This document shows positions 53,716-62,627 of a DNA stretch of 64,000 nt, one piece after another (within the stretch, counting starts at the first letter, position 1; each line of letters opens with the position of its first letter). The translations under genes and the position numbers were made by a program. The DNA is from Sphingomonas sanguinis (lineage in GTDB: Bacteria; Pseudomonadota; Alphaproteobacteria; Sphingomonadales; Sphingomonadaceae). The notes beneath the pieces were generated by a model, which was not told where the DNA came from, searched no databases, and worked only from the letters and a program-made list of their open reading frames with translations. The stretch lies in the NCBI RefSeq assembly GCF_019297835.1, contig NZ_CP079203.1, forward strand, positions 531,001-595,000. Direction: 5' to 3'.

Positions 53716-54848
53716 GCGAACAGCGCCCGATAGGCGTCGAGCACTGCGTCGTTGACCTTGTCCCACCGGTAATCGGCGACGCGGGCCTGTCCCGCTTCGC
53801 TGAACCGGTGGCGCAAGGATGGGTCGGTGGCGATCCGCTCCAGCGCATCGGCATATCCGGCGATATCGCGCGCTCCGACCAGATAGCCGGTCTCTCCATC
53901 CGCCACCAGGTCCATCGCGCCGGTGGCGTTGGCGGCCACGACCGGCACGCCCGCCGCCATCGCCTCGGTCGTGACGTTGCCGAACGTCTCGGTCACGCTG
54001 GGGTTGAAGAAGATGTCCATCGACGCAACCGCACGGCCCAGATCGTCGCCGGTCTGATAGCCCGCGAAGATGGCATCGGGTGTCGCCTTGGCGAACCAGT
54101 CCTGTGCCGGTCCCTTGCCGACGACCAGCGCCTTGTGCGCCACGCCGCGCCGCCGAAGCTCCACCAGCGCCTCGGCGAAGACGTCGAGGCCCTTTTCCTT
54201 GACCAGACGCCCCAGGAAACCGATCGCAACCTCATGGTCGGCGATGCCCAGCGAACGTCGCCATTCCACGCTGCGGCGCGAGGGGCGGAAACGGTCATGG
54301 TCGATCCCGCGCGACCAGATGCCCATCGGCGGCGTCACACCCCATCCGCGCAGCAGCTCGATCATGCTGGGGCTCGGCGCGACGATCCGGTCGAACTTGT
54401 TGTAGAAGCGGGTCAGCAGCTTGATGATCGCCGGCTCCAGGAAACCTAGGTGGTAATAGGCCGGATAGGTCTCGAACCTCGTATGGACAGAGGCGATCGA
54501 CGCTACGCCCTTTTCCCGTGCCCAGCGCACGGCGGCGTGACCCAGAAATTCGGGTGCCGAGACATGGACGATGTTGGGCGCAAACGCCTCCAGATCGGCC
54601 CGCACCTTGGCCGGAAGCCCGCGCGCCAGTTTGTAATCGGCGCGGAACGGCATCGGAATGGCGGGAACATCGACCAGATCCCCGACCGGCGGAAAGGCAG
54701 GCGTGGAGGAGGTCGGCGAATAGACCCGCACGGCAACGCCCCGCGCCAGCAGATGGCCGACCAGCAGGTTCAGGCTCTGGTTCGCGCCGTCGCGCGTATA
54801 ATTATAGTTGCCGCTGAACAGCGCGACACGAAATTGTTCTGGGATCAT
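53712..54848 (-). CDS. GT4-family glycosyltransferase
   Basis: This 378-residue cytoplasmic GT-B enzyme has an N-terminal domain starting VALFSGNYNYTRDGANQSLN, and a C-terminal domain with IGFLGRLVKEKGLDVFAEAL and the EX7E motif in NPSVTETFGNVTTEAMAAG, followed by VPVVAANATGAMDLVADGE. Family 4 members transfer mannose, glucose or other sugars from nucleotide donors to lipids or proteins. It resembles alpha-mannosyltransferases of the MgtA group. The start is the ATG at 54848. An 862-codon frame on this strand extends across radA but its upstream part is a shadow. Confidence 0.9.
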   Translation of the reverse strand: MIPEQFRVALFSGNYNYTRDGANQSLNLLVGHLLARGVAVRVYSPTSSTPAFPPVGDLVDVPAIPMPFRADYKLARGLPAKVRADLEAFAPNIVHVSAPEFLGHAAVRWAREKGVASIASVHTRFETYPAYYHLGFLEPAIIKLLTRFYNKFDRIVAPSPSMIELLRGWGVTPPMGIWSRGIDHDRFRPSRRSVEWRRSLGIADHEVAIGFLGRLVKEKGLDVFAEALVELRRRGVAHKALVVGKGPAQDWFAKATPDAIFAGYQTGDDLGRAVASMDIFFNPSVTETFGNVTTEAMAAGVPVVAANATGAMDLVADGETGYLVGARDIAGYADALERIATDPSLRHRFSEAGQARVADYRWDKVNDAVLDAYRALFA

Positions 54849-54908
54849 GGAGTTCGCCCCATAGCCGTGTGGGCCTCCAAAGACCACTCCCGCCGCCCGA
54901 TCAAATCC

Positions 54909-54923
54909 GTTCCATTTTCGTTC
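54909..54923. promoter_or_regulatory. LexA (SOS) box of radA
   Basis: GTTC-CATTTTC-GTTC is a perfect alphaproteobacterial SOS box, ending 21 bases before the radA start. It is also embedded in a seven-base direct repeat CGTTCCA-TTTT-CGTTCCA. Confidence 0.75.
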
Positions 54924-54944
54924 CACTCCGGCTAGAGCATCGGC

Positions 54945-56318
54945 ATGGCCAAGATCCAGAAGCGCTATGTCTGCCAATCCTGCGGTTCGGTGTCCTCCCG
55001 CTGGCAGGGGCAATGCCCCGACTGCTCCGAATGGAACACCATGCTGGAGGAAGCGCCCGTCCAGCTGACGCCCTTTGCCGCCAAGCATAACCTGCAAGGC
55101 GGGGGACGGGCGATCCAACTGGTCGGGCTGGATGCCGATATCCCGCTGCCCGACCGGATGGCGACCGGCATCGCCGAACTCGACCGCGCGCTGGGTGGCG
55201 GTTTCGTCGAGGGTTCGGCCACGCTGATCGGCGGTGATCCGGGGATCGGCAAGTCGACCCTGCTGCTTCAGGCGGCGGCGAAGCTGGCGATGGCGGGCAA
55301 GCCGGTCGCCTATGTCTCGGGCGAAGAAGCCGCCGATCAGGTCCGACTGCGCGCACGGCGACTGGGACTGGGGCAGGCCCCCGTACGGCTGGCGGCGGCG
55401 ACCTCGGTTCGCGACATCCTGACCACCCTGTCGATCGGAACGCCGCCCGCGCTGCTTATCATCGACTCGATCCAGACCATGCACTCCGACCTGATCGAAG
55501 GTGCCCCGGGCACCGTCAGCCAGGTCCGCGCGTCGGGACAGGAACTGATCCGCTTCGCCAAGGAACGCGGCACCGCCGTCGTGCTGGTCGGCCATGTCAC
55601 CAAGGACGGTTCGATCGCGGGCCCGCGCGTGCTGGAACATATGGTCGACACCGTCCTCGCTTTCGAGGGCGAGCGCAGTCACCAGTATCGCATCCTCCGC
55701 GCGATCAAGAACCGCTTCGGCGGCACCGATGAGATCGGCGTCTTCGCCATGCAGACCGAGGGGCTGACCGAGGTCGGCAATCCTTCCTCGTTGTTCCTGA
55801 CCAATCGCGAGGAAGGGATCACGGGCGCCACCGTCTTCCCCGCGCTGGAGGGCACCCGGCCGGTGCTGGTCGAGATCCAGGCGCTGACCGTGCGGCTGGC
55901 TTCGGGGGCCACGCCACGACGCGCGGTTGTCGGCTGGGATACCGGACGCCTGGCGATGATCCTGGCGGTGCTGGAGGCGCGGTGCGGGCTGAGTTTCTCG
56001 TCGGCCGAGGTCTATCTCAACATCGCGGGCGGCTACCGGGTGCAGGACCCGGCCGCCGATCTGGCGGTGGCGGCGGCGCTGATCTCGGCGCTGTCCGAAC
56101 GGCCGGTGCCGACCGACGCCATCGTCTTCGGCGAAATCGCGCTGTCGGGCGAAATCCGCTCCGTCGCGCATGGCCCGCTGCGATTGAAGGAGGCGGGCAA
56201 GCTCGGTTTCGAAAAGGCAATCGTGCCGCGCGCCATGGCCAATGACGAAGGCGGCCTGCGCATGACCGGCTTTCGCACCCTGGCCGAGTTCGTTGACCAT
56301 ATGCTGGGGCGCGGGTAG
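54945..56318 (+). CDS. radA: DNA repair protein RadA (Sms)
   Basis: This 457-residue protein has the N-terminal zinc finger VCQSCGSVSSRWQGQCPDC (four Cys, residues 10-30), the RecA-like ATPase (LIGGDPGIGKSTLLLQAA; VAYVSGEEAADQVRLRA), the RadA-specific KNRFGGTDEIG, and a C-terminal Lon-like domain (GEIALSGEIRSVAHGPLRL). RadA is a DnaB-type helicase that extends D-loops in recombination. An SOS box precedes it. CvpA follows 72 bases after the stop codon. Confidence 0.97.
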   Translation: MAKIQKRYVCQSCGSVSSRWQGQCPDCSEWNTMLEEAPVQLTPFAAKHNLQGGGRAIQLVGLDADIPLPDRMATGIAELDRALGGGFVEGSATLIGGDPGIGKSTLLLQAAAKLAMAGKPVAYVSGEEAADQVRLRARRLGLGQAPVRLAAATSVRDILTTLSIGTPPALLIIDSIQTMHSDLIEGAPGTVSQVRASGQELIRFAKERGTAVVLVGHVTKDGSIAGPRVLEHMVDTVLAFEGERSHQYRILRAIKNRFGGTDEIGVFAMQTEGLTEVGNPSSLFLTNREEGITGATVFPALEGTRPVLVEIQALTVRLASGATPRRAVVGWDTGRLAMILAVLEARCGLSFSSAEVYLNIAGGYRVQDPAADLAVAAALISALSERPVPTDAIVFGEIALSGEIRSVAHGPLRLKEAGKLGFEKAIVPRAMANDEGGLRMTGFRTLAEFVDHMLGRG

Positions 56319-56390
56319 CGAAGGGGCCTGATGGCGCCATGCCCCGATGATCGTGGCTCATGGGCTGGTTGAGATATGGGATAACAGGCG

Positions 56391-56954
56391 TTGACGGCCC
56401 TAGATATTCTTGTCCTGATCGCGGTGTTCGGCGCGGCGATACAGGGGTTCATGCGGGGCTTCGTCACCGAAGTGCTGGCGCTGTTCGCCTGGGTCGCGAT
56501 CGTCGCTGCGCTGAAGATGTTCCATATCACCTTGGCGCAGGCGCTGACCGGTGTGGTCGGCACCGTATCGGGCGCGGCCGTGCTGGCCTTCGCGCTGATC
56601 GTCGGCGTGACCTATCTGGGCGGGCGCATGATCGCGCGGGCCATCGGTTCGCGGACACGCACCTCCATCCTGGGTCCAGTCGACCGTGCCCTGGGCTTCG
56701 GCTTCGGTGCGCTCAAGGGCCTGATCCTCGCCAGCCTCGTCTTCCTGGTCGTCGCCCTGATGGTCGATACGGTCAGCGGCGGCCCCGCCCGGCGGCCCGA
56801 ATGGATGGTCAAGAGCCGCACCTACAAGCTGCTGAATGCAACCAGCGCCGGGATCGCCGATTTTGTCGATCGCCGTCGCCGGGGCCTGCCCGTCTTCGGC
56901 GCGACCACGCCCGCCACCGCCTCCAGCCCGACCAATAGCAGCGAGACCCCGTGA
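56391..56954 (+). CDS. cvpA: CvpA family membrane protein
   Basis: This 187-residue protein has four membrane helices (LDILVLIAVFGAAIQGFMRG, LFAWVAIVAALKMF, VSGAAVLAFALIVGVTYLGG, ALKGLILASLVFLVVALMVD), the layout of CvpA/colicin V production proteins. It starts with TTG at 56391; GGGAT is the nearest upstream ribosome-site-like sequence, so the start is moderately sure. A basic region (RRRRGLPV) and Thr/Ala tail follow the helices. The stop overlaps the next gene by one base. CvpA proteins are linked to envelope stress and colicin export. Confidence 0.88.
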   Translation: MTALDILVLIAVFGAAIQGFMRGFVTEVLALFAWVAIVAALKMFHITLAQALTGVVGTVSGAAVLAFALIVGVTYLGGRMIARAIGSRTRTSILGPVDRALGFGFGALKGLILASLVFLVVALMVDTVSGGPARRPEWMVKSRTYKLLNATSAGIADFVDRRRRGLPVFGATTPATASSPTNSSETP

Positions 56955-57391
56955 TGAATGCGCCCCTCTATAATGCAGAGATTTTGCGCCTGACCACGGC
57001 GATCCCGCACGATCAGCGCCTGACCGATCCCATGGCCAGCGTCGAGCGCCGCTCGCCCATTTGCGGCAGCCGGGTGACGGTGGACGTCAATCTCGACGAA
57101 ACGGGCCGGGTGGCTGAGGTCGGAATGCTGGTCCGTGCCTGTGCCCTGGGGCAGGCGTCGGCGGCGCTGCTGTCGGCGCATGTCGTTGGGCGCAGCGCAG
57201 TCGAATTGGCCGCTGCGCGCGACGAACTCACCGCGTGGCTGGCGTCGGGGCAGGGGGATGCCCCCGCATGGCCCGGCCTAGACATCTTCAGCCCGGCGCT
57301 GTCCTATACCGCCCGCCACCCCTCGATCCGGCTGGCGTTCGAGGCGGCGGCGCAGGCGGCCGAGGATGCGGCGGCCGGAGCGAAGGTCTGA
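56954..57391 (+). CDS. Iron-sulfur scaffold (IscU/NifU-N)-like protein
   Basis: This 145-residue protein starts MNAPLYNAEILRLTTAIPHD and has ERRSPICGSRVTVDVNLDE and VRACALGQASAALLSAHVVG, the IscU/SufU pattern around the first two ligand Cys. The third Cys found in IscU is not visible; the C-terminus (SPALSYTARHPSIRLAFEAA) holds none. Whether it assembles clusters or has another role is therefore uncertain. Starts at GTG 56951 or ATG 56954; it overlaps cvpA and the antiporter gene by one base each. Confidence 0.82.
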   Translation: MNAPLYNAEILRLTTAIPHDQRLTDPMASVERRSPICGSRVTVDVNLDETGRVAEVGMLVRACALGQASAALLSAHVVGRSAVELAAARDELTAWLASGQGDAPAWPGLDIFSPALSYTARHPSIRLAFEAAAQAAEDAAAGAKV

Positions 57392-59139
57392 TGCACGGCG
57401 AGGTTTCCCTGCTGCGCGACGGCGCGATCCTGTTCGGTTTCGGGCTGGCCTTCGTCCTGATTTTTCGCCGACTCGGCCTCGGTGCAACGCTGGGTTATCT
57501 GGTCGCGGGGGCGGTCGTGGGGCCGCACGTCCTGGGGCTGGTCGGGGATGCCGAGTCCAAGCTGGGCATCGCCGAGATCGGCATCACGCTCCTCCTCTTC
57601 ATCGTCGGCCTGGAACTGAACCCCGCCCGGCTGTGGCGGATGAAGCATGAGATTTTCGGCCTGGGGCTTCTTCAGGTCGCGATTTGCGGTCTCGCGATCA
57701 CCGGCATCGTCATCCTCGCGCATTTCTCGCCGGAAGCGGCTCTGGCGCTCGGCCTGCCGCTCGCACTGTCCTCGACCGCGCAGGTGCTGCCGATGCTACA
57801 GTCGTCGGGGCGGATGCGCACGCCCTTCGGCGAGCGGGCCTTTTCGATCCTGCTGTTCCAGGACCTGTCGATCGTCCCGCTCATCACCATCGTCGCGGCC
57901 ATGTCGCGTAACCCGGCCGATCATACCGGGCCGCCGGGATGGATCCTGGCGCTGGAGACGGTCGGCGCGATCATCGGCCTGATCCTGGCGGGGCGCTTCC
58001 TGCTCCGGCCCCTGTTCCGCCTGATCGGCAATATGGGCGAGCGGGAGATGTTCGTCTTTGCCGGGCTGTTCACCGTGGTCGCCAGCGCGGCGGTGATGGA
58101 GTTGCTCGGCCTGTCGACGGCGCTGGGCGCCTTTATCGCGGGCGTCATGCTGGCCGACAGTCCGTATCGGCACGAGCTGGAAGCGGATGTCGAGCCTTTC
58201 CGCTCGATCCTGCTCGGCCTTTTCTTCCTGGCGGTCGGCATGATGCTCGACCTGCCCGCCATCGCCGAGCGGCCGGTCTTCGTCGCGATCATGGCGATGG
58301 CGTTGATCGCCACCAAGACTTTGGTCATCACGCTGATCGGGCTGGCCTTCAAGATGAAATGGCGCTCGGCCCTCGCGCTCGGCCTGCTGATGAGCCAGGG
58401 CGGCGAGTTCGGCTTCGTGCTGTTCGCCCAGGCTCAGCAAGGCTATCTGATCGCGCCCGAGGCCGCGAGCCTGTTCGGGGCGATAATAACCCTGTCGATG
58501 GCGACGACGCCGTTCCTGATGGGCGCAACCCGCCGTATCCGCGAGGAACCGGTCATCACGCGCGGCGGCCAGCGCGAAGGGCCGGTGACCGACGGGGCCA
58601 ATGCGCTGATCGTCGGCTATGGTCGCTTCGGCCAGACCGTCGCGCAGATGCTGATCGCCAGCGACGTACCCGTGACCCTGATCGACCGCGATATAGAGAT
58701 GATCGACATCGCCGCATCCTTCGGAGCGAAGGTCTATTATGGCGACGGCACCCGACTGGACCTGCTGCGCCAGGCCGGCGCGGCGGAAGCGGAACTGATC
58801 CTCTTCTGCTTGGATGACGATCAGATCACGTTGGAGCTGCTGGAAAGCGTCCATGCGGCTTTCCCCGACGCCTCGATCTTCGTTCGCGCCTATGACCGAC
58901 GCGCGGTCCTTCGGCTGAAAGGTGGACCGGCGTCCTATGTCGTGCGCGAAGTGCTCGAGTCGGCTGTGAAGATGGCCCGCCTGGCATTGGGCAGCCTGAA
59001 AATCGACCATGCCGAGATCGACCGGGTGGAAACCATGTATCGCGCCCGCGACAAGGAACGGCTGGCGGCACAGGCGGCCGCGGGCGACCTGCGGGCGGCG
59101 AGCGACCGGATCATCACGCAAGACGAAAGGAACGGCTGA
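57391..59139 (+). CDS. Kef-type potassium/proton antiporter (CPA2) with RCK domain
   Basis: This 582-residue protein has 12-13 membrane helices (LRDGAILFGFGLAFVLIFRR; ITLLLFIVGLELNPARLWRM; the MSQGGEFGFVLFA motif) and a C-terminal RCK/TrkA-N domain starting NALIVGYGRFGQTVAQMLIA with the GxGxxG nucleotide-binding loop. It resembles KefB/KefC. The ATG at 57391 overlaps the previous stop (TGATG). Kef proteins respond to glutathione adducts; such control is not proven here. Confidence 0.93.
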   Translation: MHGEVSLLRDGAILFGFGLAFVLIFRRLGLGATLGYLVAGAVVGPHVLGLVGDAESKLGIAEIGITLLLFIVGLELNPARLWRMKHEIFGLGLLQVAICGLAITGIVILAHFSPEAALALGLPLALSSTAQVLPMLQSSGRMRTPFGERAFSILLFQDLSIVPLITIVAAMSRNPADHTGPPGWILALETVGAIIGLILAGRFLLRPLFRLIGNMGEREMFVFAGLFTVVASAAVMELLGLSTALGAFIAGVMLADSPYRHELEADVEPFRSILLGLFFLAVGMMLDLPAIAERPVFVAIMAMALIATKTLVITLIGLAFKMKWRSALALGLLMSQGGEFGFVLFAQAQQGYLIAPEAASLFGAIITLSMATTPFLMGATRRIREEPVITRGGQREGPVTDGANALIVGYGRFGQTVAQMLIASDVPVTLIDRDIEMIDIAASFGAKVYYGDGTRLDLLRQAGAAEAELILFCLDDDQITLELLESVHAAFPDASIFVRAYDRRAVLRLKGGPASYVVREVLESAVKMARLALGSLKIDHAEIDRVETMYRARDKERLAAQAAAGDLRAASDRIITQDERNG

Positions 59140-59142
59140 CCC

Positions 59143-59469
59143 ATGGGACTGGTGGCAATCCTGGCGGCACTCTCGGGAGCGATTGCGATCGCAGCCGGAG
59201 CCTTCGGCGCACACCGGGCCGAAGGCGTGGCCGTCGAATGGCTGCGCACCGGTGGACAATATCAGCTGATCCATGCCGTCGCCGCGCTCGTCGCGTTGCG
59301 TATGGAGGCGAGGGGGGTCGCATGGACCTTCGTCATCGGCGCGGCGATCTTTGCCGGGACGCTCTACGCCATGGCCTTCGGCGCCCCGCGCTGGTTTGGG
59401 GCGATCACCCCGATCGGTGGTACGCTCCTGATTGGCGGCTGGCTGTGGCTCGCCTGGTCGCTGCGCTGA
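59143..59469 (+). CDS. DUF423 small membrane protein
   Basis: This 108-residue protein is nearly all hydrophobic with four helices and GAFGAHRAEGVAVEWLRTGG, QYQLIHAVAALVALRMEARG and PIGGTLLIGGWLWLAWSL, the signature of DUF423. It begins three bases after the antiporter stop and is probably cotranscribed with it. Function is unknown; members are conserved small integral membrane proteins. Confidence 0.93.
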   Translation: MGLVAILAALSGAIAIAAGAFGAHRAEGVAVEWLRTGGQYQLIHAVAALVALRMEARGVAWTFVIGAAIFAGTLYAMAFGAPRWFGAITPIGGTLLIGGWLWLAWSLR

Positions 59470-59519
59470 GGCTTCACGCCGGGCTTCACCTCCGCCTGGG
59501 GATGTTCTAGGGACCGGCC

Positions 59520-61076
59520 ATGGCCGATCCATTCTATATCACCACCGCCATCCACTATCCCAATGGCCGCCCGCATATCGGCCATGCCTATGAGATGGTG
59601 GCGGCCGACGTCATTGCCCGGTTCCAGCGTCAGGCGGGCCGCGATGTCCTGTTTCAGACCGGCACCGACGAGCATGGCCTTAAAATGGCCCAGGCGGCGC
59701 GCGCACGCGGCATCTCGACGCGCGACTTCGCGGATGAAATGTCCAGCCATTTCCATGTGATGGCCGACCGTCTTGATATTTCCTACGACCGTTTCATCCG
59801 CACCGTCGACGCCGATCACTATGCCGCCAGTCAAGCCATCTGGAAGGCGATGCAGGCCAAGGGCGACCTGTACCTTGACCGCTACGAGGGCTGGTACTCG
59901 GTCCGCGACGAAGCCTTTTATGATGAGAGCGAACTGACGGTCGCTGAAGACGGCGCCAAGCTGTCGCCGCAGGGCACGCCAGTCGAGTGGACCGCCGAGG
60001 AGACCTGGTTCTTCCGCTTGTCCAAATATCAGCAGCCCTTGCTCGATCTGTACCGCGACAATCCCGATTTCATCCGCCCGGAAAGCCGCCGCAACGAGGT
60101 GATGCGCTTCGTCGAGGGCGGTCTGTCCGACCTGTCAGTGTCGCGGACCAGCTTCGACTGGGGCGTGCCCGTGCCCGACAGCCCCGGCCATGTGATGTAT
60201 GTCTGGGTCGATGCGCTGACCAATTATCTGACCGGCACCGGCTACCCGAACAAGGACAACGATCTGGCGCGCTTCTGGCCTGCCAATCTGCACCTGATCG
60301 GCAAGGACATCGTGCGGTTCCACACCGTCTATTGGCCCGCCTTCCTGATGTCCGCCGACCTGCCTCTACCTCGGTCGGTGTTTGGCCATGGCTTCCTGCT
60401 CCATCGGGGCGAGAAGATGTCCAAGTCGGTTGGCAATGTCGTCGATCCGATGGGGCTGGCCGATGCCTTCGGCGTCGATGCGTTGCGCTATTTCTTCCTG
60501 CGCGAGGTCAGCTTCGGCCAGGACGGTTCCTACTCGGCCGAAGCGATCGTGACCCGTGTGAATGCCGAGCTGGCCAACAGCTTCGGCAATCTCGCACAGC
60601 GGACCCTGTCCTTCATCGCCAAGAATCTGGGCGGCGAACTGCCCGAGGCGGGACGTAGCGATCCGGCGGATGCCGTGCTGCTGGAAGAAGTGGTCGTCGC
60701 CTGTGCCGGGCTGAAGACCGCGTTCGACGATCTGATGCTCAGCCAGGGGATCGAGACTTGGATGCGCGGCGTCTATGCCTGCAACCAGTATATCGACGTG
60801 CAGGCGCCCTGGTCGCTGCGCAAGACCGATCCAGAGCGGATGCACGCCGTGCTCGGCGCGCTGGTCCGCGCCATCCGTATGCTGGCGATCGCGATCCTGC
60901 CGGTGACGCCGCGTGGGGCCGGGCTGGTCCTCGACACGCTGGGAGCAGAGGAACGCGATCACGCCGCCATCGACGATGACAGATGGTATGCGCGCCGCGC
61001 TGGTAACGGCGTTCCGCTGGCCGCCCCGACTCCGGCGTTCCCGCGTCTGGAAATCCCGGCAGAGGCCGACGCCTGA
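59520..61076 (+). CDS. metG: Methionine-tRNA ligase
   Basis: This 518-residue class I aminoacyl-tRNA synthetase has the HIGH motif in YPNGRPHIGHAYEMVAADVI, the KMSKS motif in RGEKMSKSVGNVVDPMGLAD (near 297) and TGTDEHGLKMAQAARARG near 45. No Cys-rich zinc knuckles and no C-terminal EMAP-type domain are visible, so it is the short MetG form. It charges tRNA-Met. It overlaps tatD by one base (TGATG). Confidence 0.97.
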   Translation: MADPFYITTAIHYPNGRPHIGHAYEMVAADVIARFQRQAGRDVLFQTGTDEHGLKMAQAARARGISTRDFADEMSSHFHVMADRLDISYDRFIRTVDADHYAASQAIWKAMQAKGDLYLDRYEGWYSVRDEAFYDESELTVAEDGAKLSPQGTPVEWTAEETWFFRLSKYQQPLLDLYRDNPDFIRPESRRNEVMRFVEGGLSDLSVSRTSFDWGVPVPDSPGHVMYVWVDALTNYLTGTGYPNKDNDLARFWPANLHLIGKDIVRFHTVYWPAFLMSADLPLPRSVFGHGFLLHRGEKMSKSVGNVVDPMGLADAFGVDALRYFFLREVSFGQDGSYSAEAIVTRVNAELANSFGNLAQRTLSFIAKNLGGELPEAGRSDPADAVLLEEVVVACAGLKTAFDDLMLSQGIETWMRGVYACNQYIDVQAPWSLRKTDPERMHAVLGALVRAIRMLAIAILPVTPRGAGLVLDTLGAEERDHAAIDDDRWYARRAGNGVPLAAPTPAFPRLEIPAEADA

Positions 61077-61852
61077 TGCTGGCCGACAGCCATTGCCACC
61101 TGAACTATAAGGGGCTTGTCGAGGATCAGGCGGCGATCCTGACCCGCGCACGGGATCGGGGCGTGACCGCGATGCTCAACATCTCGACTCGCGAGAGCGA
61201 GTGGGATGCGGTGATCGCCACCGCCGAGCGCGAGCCCGATGTCTGGGCGACGGTCGGCATCCACCCGCATGAGGCGGACGCGCACCCCCATATCGACACG
61301 GCCAAGCTGGTCGAGCGGGCGCGCCATCCTCGCGTTGTCGGCATCGGCGAGAGTGGCCTCGACTATTATTACGACCATAGCGACCGCGCGCGCCAGCAGG
61401 CGAGCTTCCGCGCGCACATAGCCGCCTGCCGCGAAACGGGCCTGCCGCTCATCGTGCACACCCGCGACGCCGAAGAGGATACCGCAGCGATCCTCGCCGA
61501 TGAAATGGGGAAGGGGGCCTATCCCGGCGTCATCCACTGCTTCACGGCGAGTGGAGATTTTGCCGATAAGGCCTTGACGTTAGGCTTTTATATATCCATT
61601 TCGGGTATCGTGACCTTCAAGAGCGCGAAGGACTTGCAGGAGACGGCTGCACGCCTGCCGCTCGATCGGCTGCTAGTGGAAACCGACGCGCCGTTCCTCG
61701 CGCCTGTTCCGCACAGGGGGAAGACGGGGGAACCGTCCTTCGTCGCCGACACCGCCAAGTTCCTCGCCGATCTGCGTGGCGAGACGGTCGAGCAACTGAC
61801 CCAGGCCACCGCCGAAAACTTCCACCGGCTGTTCGCAAAGACCCGCGCGTGA
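61076..61852 (+). CDS. TatD-family metal-dependent DNase/hydrolase
   Basis: This 258-residue TIM-barrel hydrolase has metal ligands in ADSHCHLNYKGLVED, IGESGLDYYYDHSDRARQQA, LIVHTRDAEEDT, IHCFTASGDFADKAL, and LLVETDAPFLAPVPHRGKTG. These define the TatD family, of which YcfH is the member that often follows metG. It is likely a nuclease or editing hydrolase. It overlaps metG by one base and the next gene by four. Confidence 0.95.
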   Translation: MLADSHCHLNYKGLVEDQAAILTRARDRGVTAMLNISTRESEWDAVIATAEREPDVWATVGIHPHEADAHPHIDTAKLVERARHPRVVGIGESGLDYYYDHSDRARQQASFRAHIAACRETGLPLIVHTRDAEEDTAAILADEMGKGAYPGVIHCFTASGDFADKALTLGFYISISGIVTFKSAKDLQETAARLPLDRLLVETDAPFLAPVPHRGKTGEPSFVADTAKFLADLRGETVEQLTQATAENFHRLFAKTRA

Positions 61853-62613
61853 AAATCCGCATTCTTGGTTGCGGCACATCCTCCGGTGTTCCCCGGATCG
61901 GCAATGACTGGGGCGCTTGCGACCCTACCGAACCGCGCAACCGGCGAATGCGCTGTTCCGCCCTGATCGAGCATCACGGCACCCGTATCCTGATCGACAC
62001 CGGCCCCGACATGCGCGAGCAATTGCTCGCCGCCGGGGTCGGCACGGTCGATGCGGTGATCTGGACTCACGACCATGCCGATCACTGCCACGGCATCGAC
62101 GATATCCGACAGATATTCCATGCACTGGGCGAGCCGGTGTCGGGCTATGCTCGGCCGACCACCGCCGCATCGCTGGAAGGGCGTTTCGGCTATGTCTTTC
62201 GCGGCAAGACCGGCTATCCGCCCACCGCAACAATGACTCTGATCGAAGATGAAATCACCATCGGGCCGATCCGTGTTCGGACAGTCGACCAGCCGCATGG
62301 CCGCATCCTGTCGGCCGGTCTGCGCTTTGAATGCAATGGCAAGAGCATCGGCTATGCTACCGATTTCCATGATCTTACGCCGGATATGGCCGAGCTTTAT
62401 TCCGGCCTCGACCTGTGGGTCGTCGATGCGCTCCGCCGGCATCCGCATCCGGCCCATGCCGATCTGCCTTCGGTCCTGCACTGGATCGACAGGCTCAAGC
62501 CGCGCCATAGCGTGCTGATCCATATGGACCAGTCGATGGATTATGAGGCGTTGTGCGGCGAGCTGCCCGAGGGCGTCGAGCCCGCCTATGATGGCATGGA
62601 ACTGATCCCGTGA
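61849..62613 (+). CDS. MBL-fold metallo-hydrolase (PhnP-like)
   Basis: This 254-residue protein starts with GTG at 61849 and has MKIRILGCGTSSGVPRIGND and IWTHDHADHCHGIDDIRQIF, the HxHxDH zinc motif, followed by SIGYATDFHDLTPD and HMDQSMDYEAL. It resembles the PhnP/cyclic phosphodiesterase group within the metallo-beta-lactamase fold. It overlaps tatD by four bases. There are no phn genes nearby, so a phosphonate role is not implied. Confidence 0.9.
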   Translation: MKIRILGCGTSSGVPRIGNDWGACDPTEPRNRRMRCSALIEHHGTRILIDTGPDMREQLLAAGVGTVDAVIWTHDHADHCHGIDDIRQIFHALGEPVSGYARPTTAASLEGRFGYVFRGKTGYPPTATMTLIEDEITIGPIRVRTVDQPHGRILSAGLRFECNGKSIGYATDFHDLTPDMAELYSGLDLWVVDALRRHPHPAHADLPSVLHWIDRLKPRHSVLIHMDQSMDYEALCGELPEGVEPAYDGMELIP

Positions 62614-62627
62614 GCACGGAGCGGGCC

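Noticed and set aside
53712..56300. An 862-codon open frame on the minus strand across radA
   Set aside because: Only the last 378 codons are the glycosyltransferase gene. The upstream part is the high-GC shadow of radA, which has all its motifs on the plus strand.
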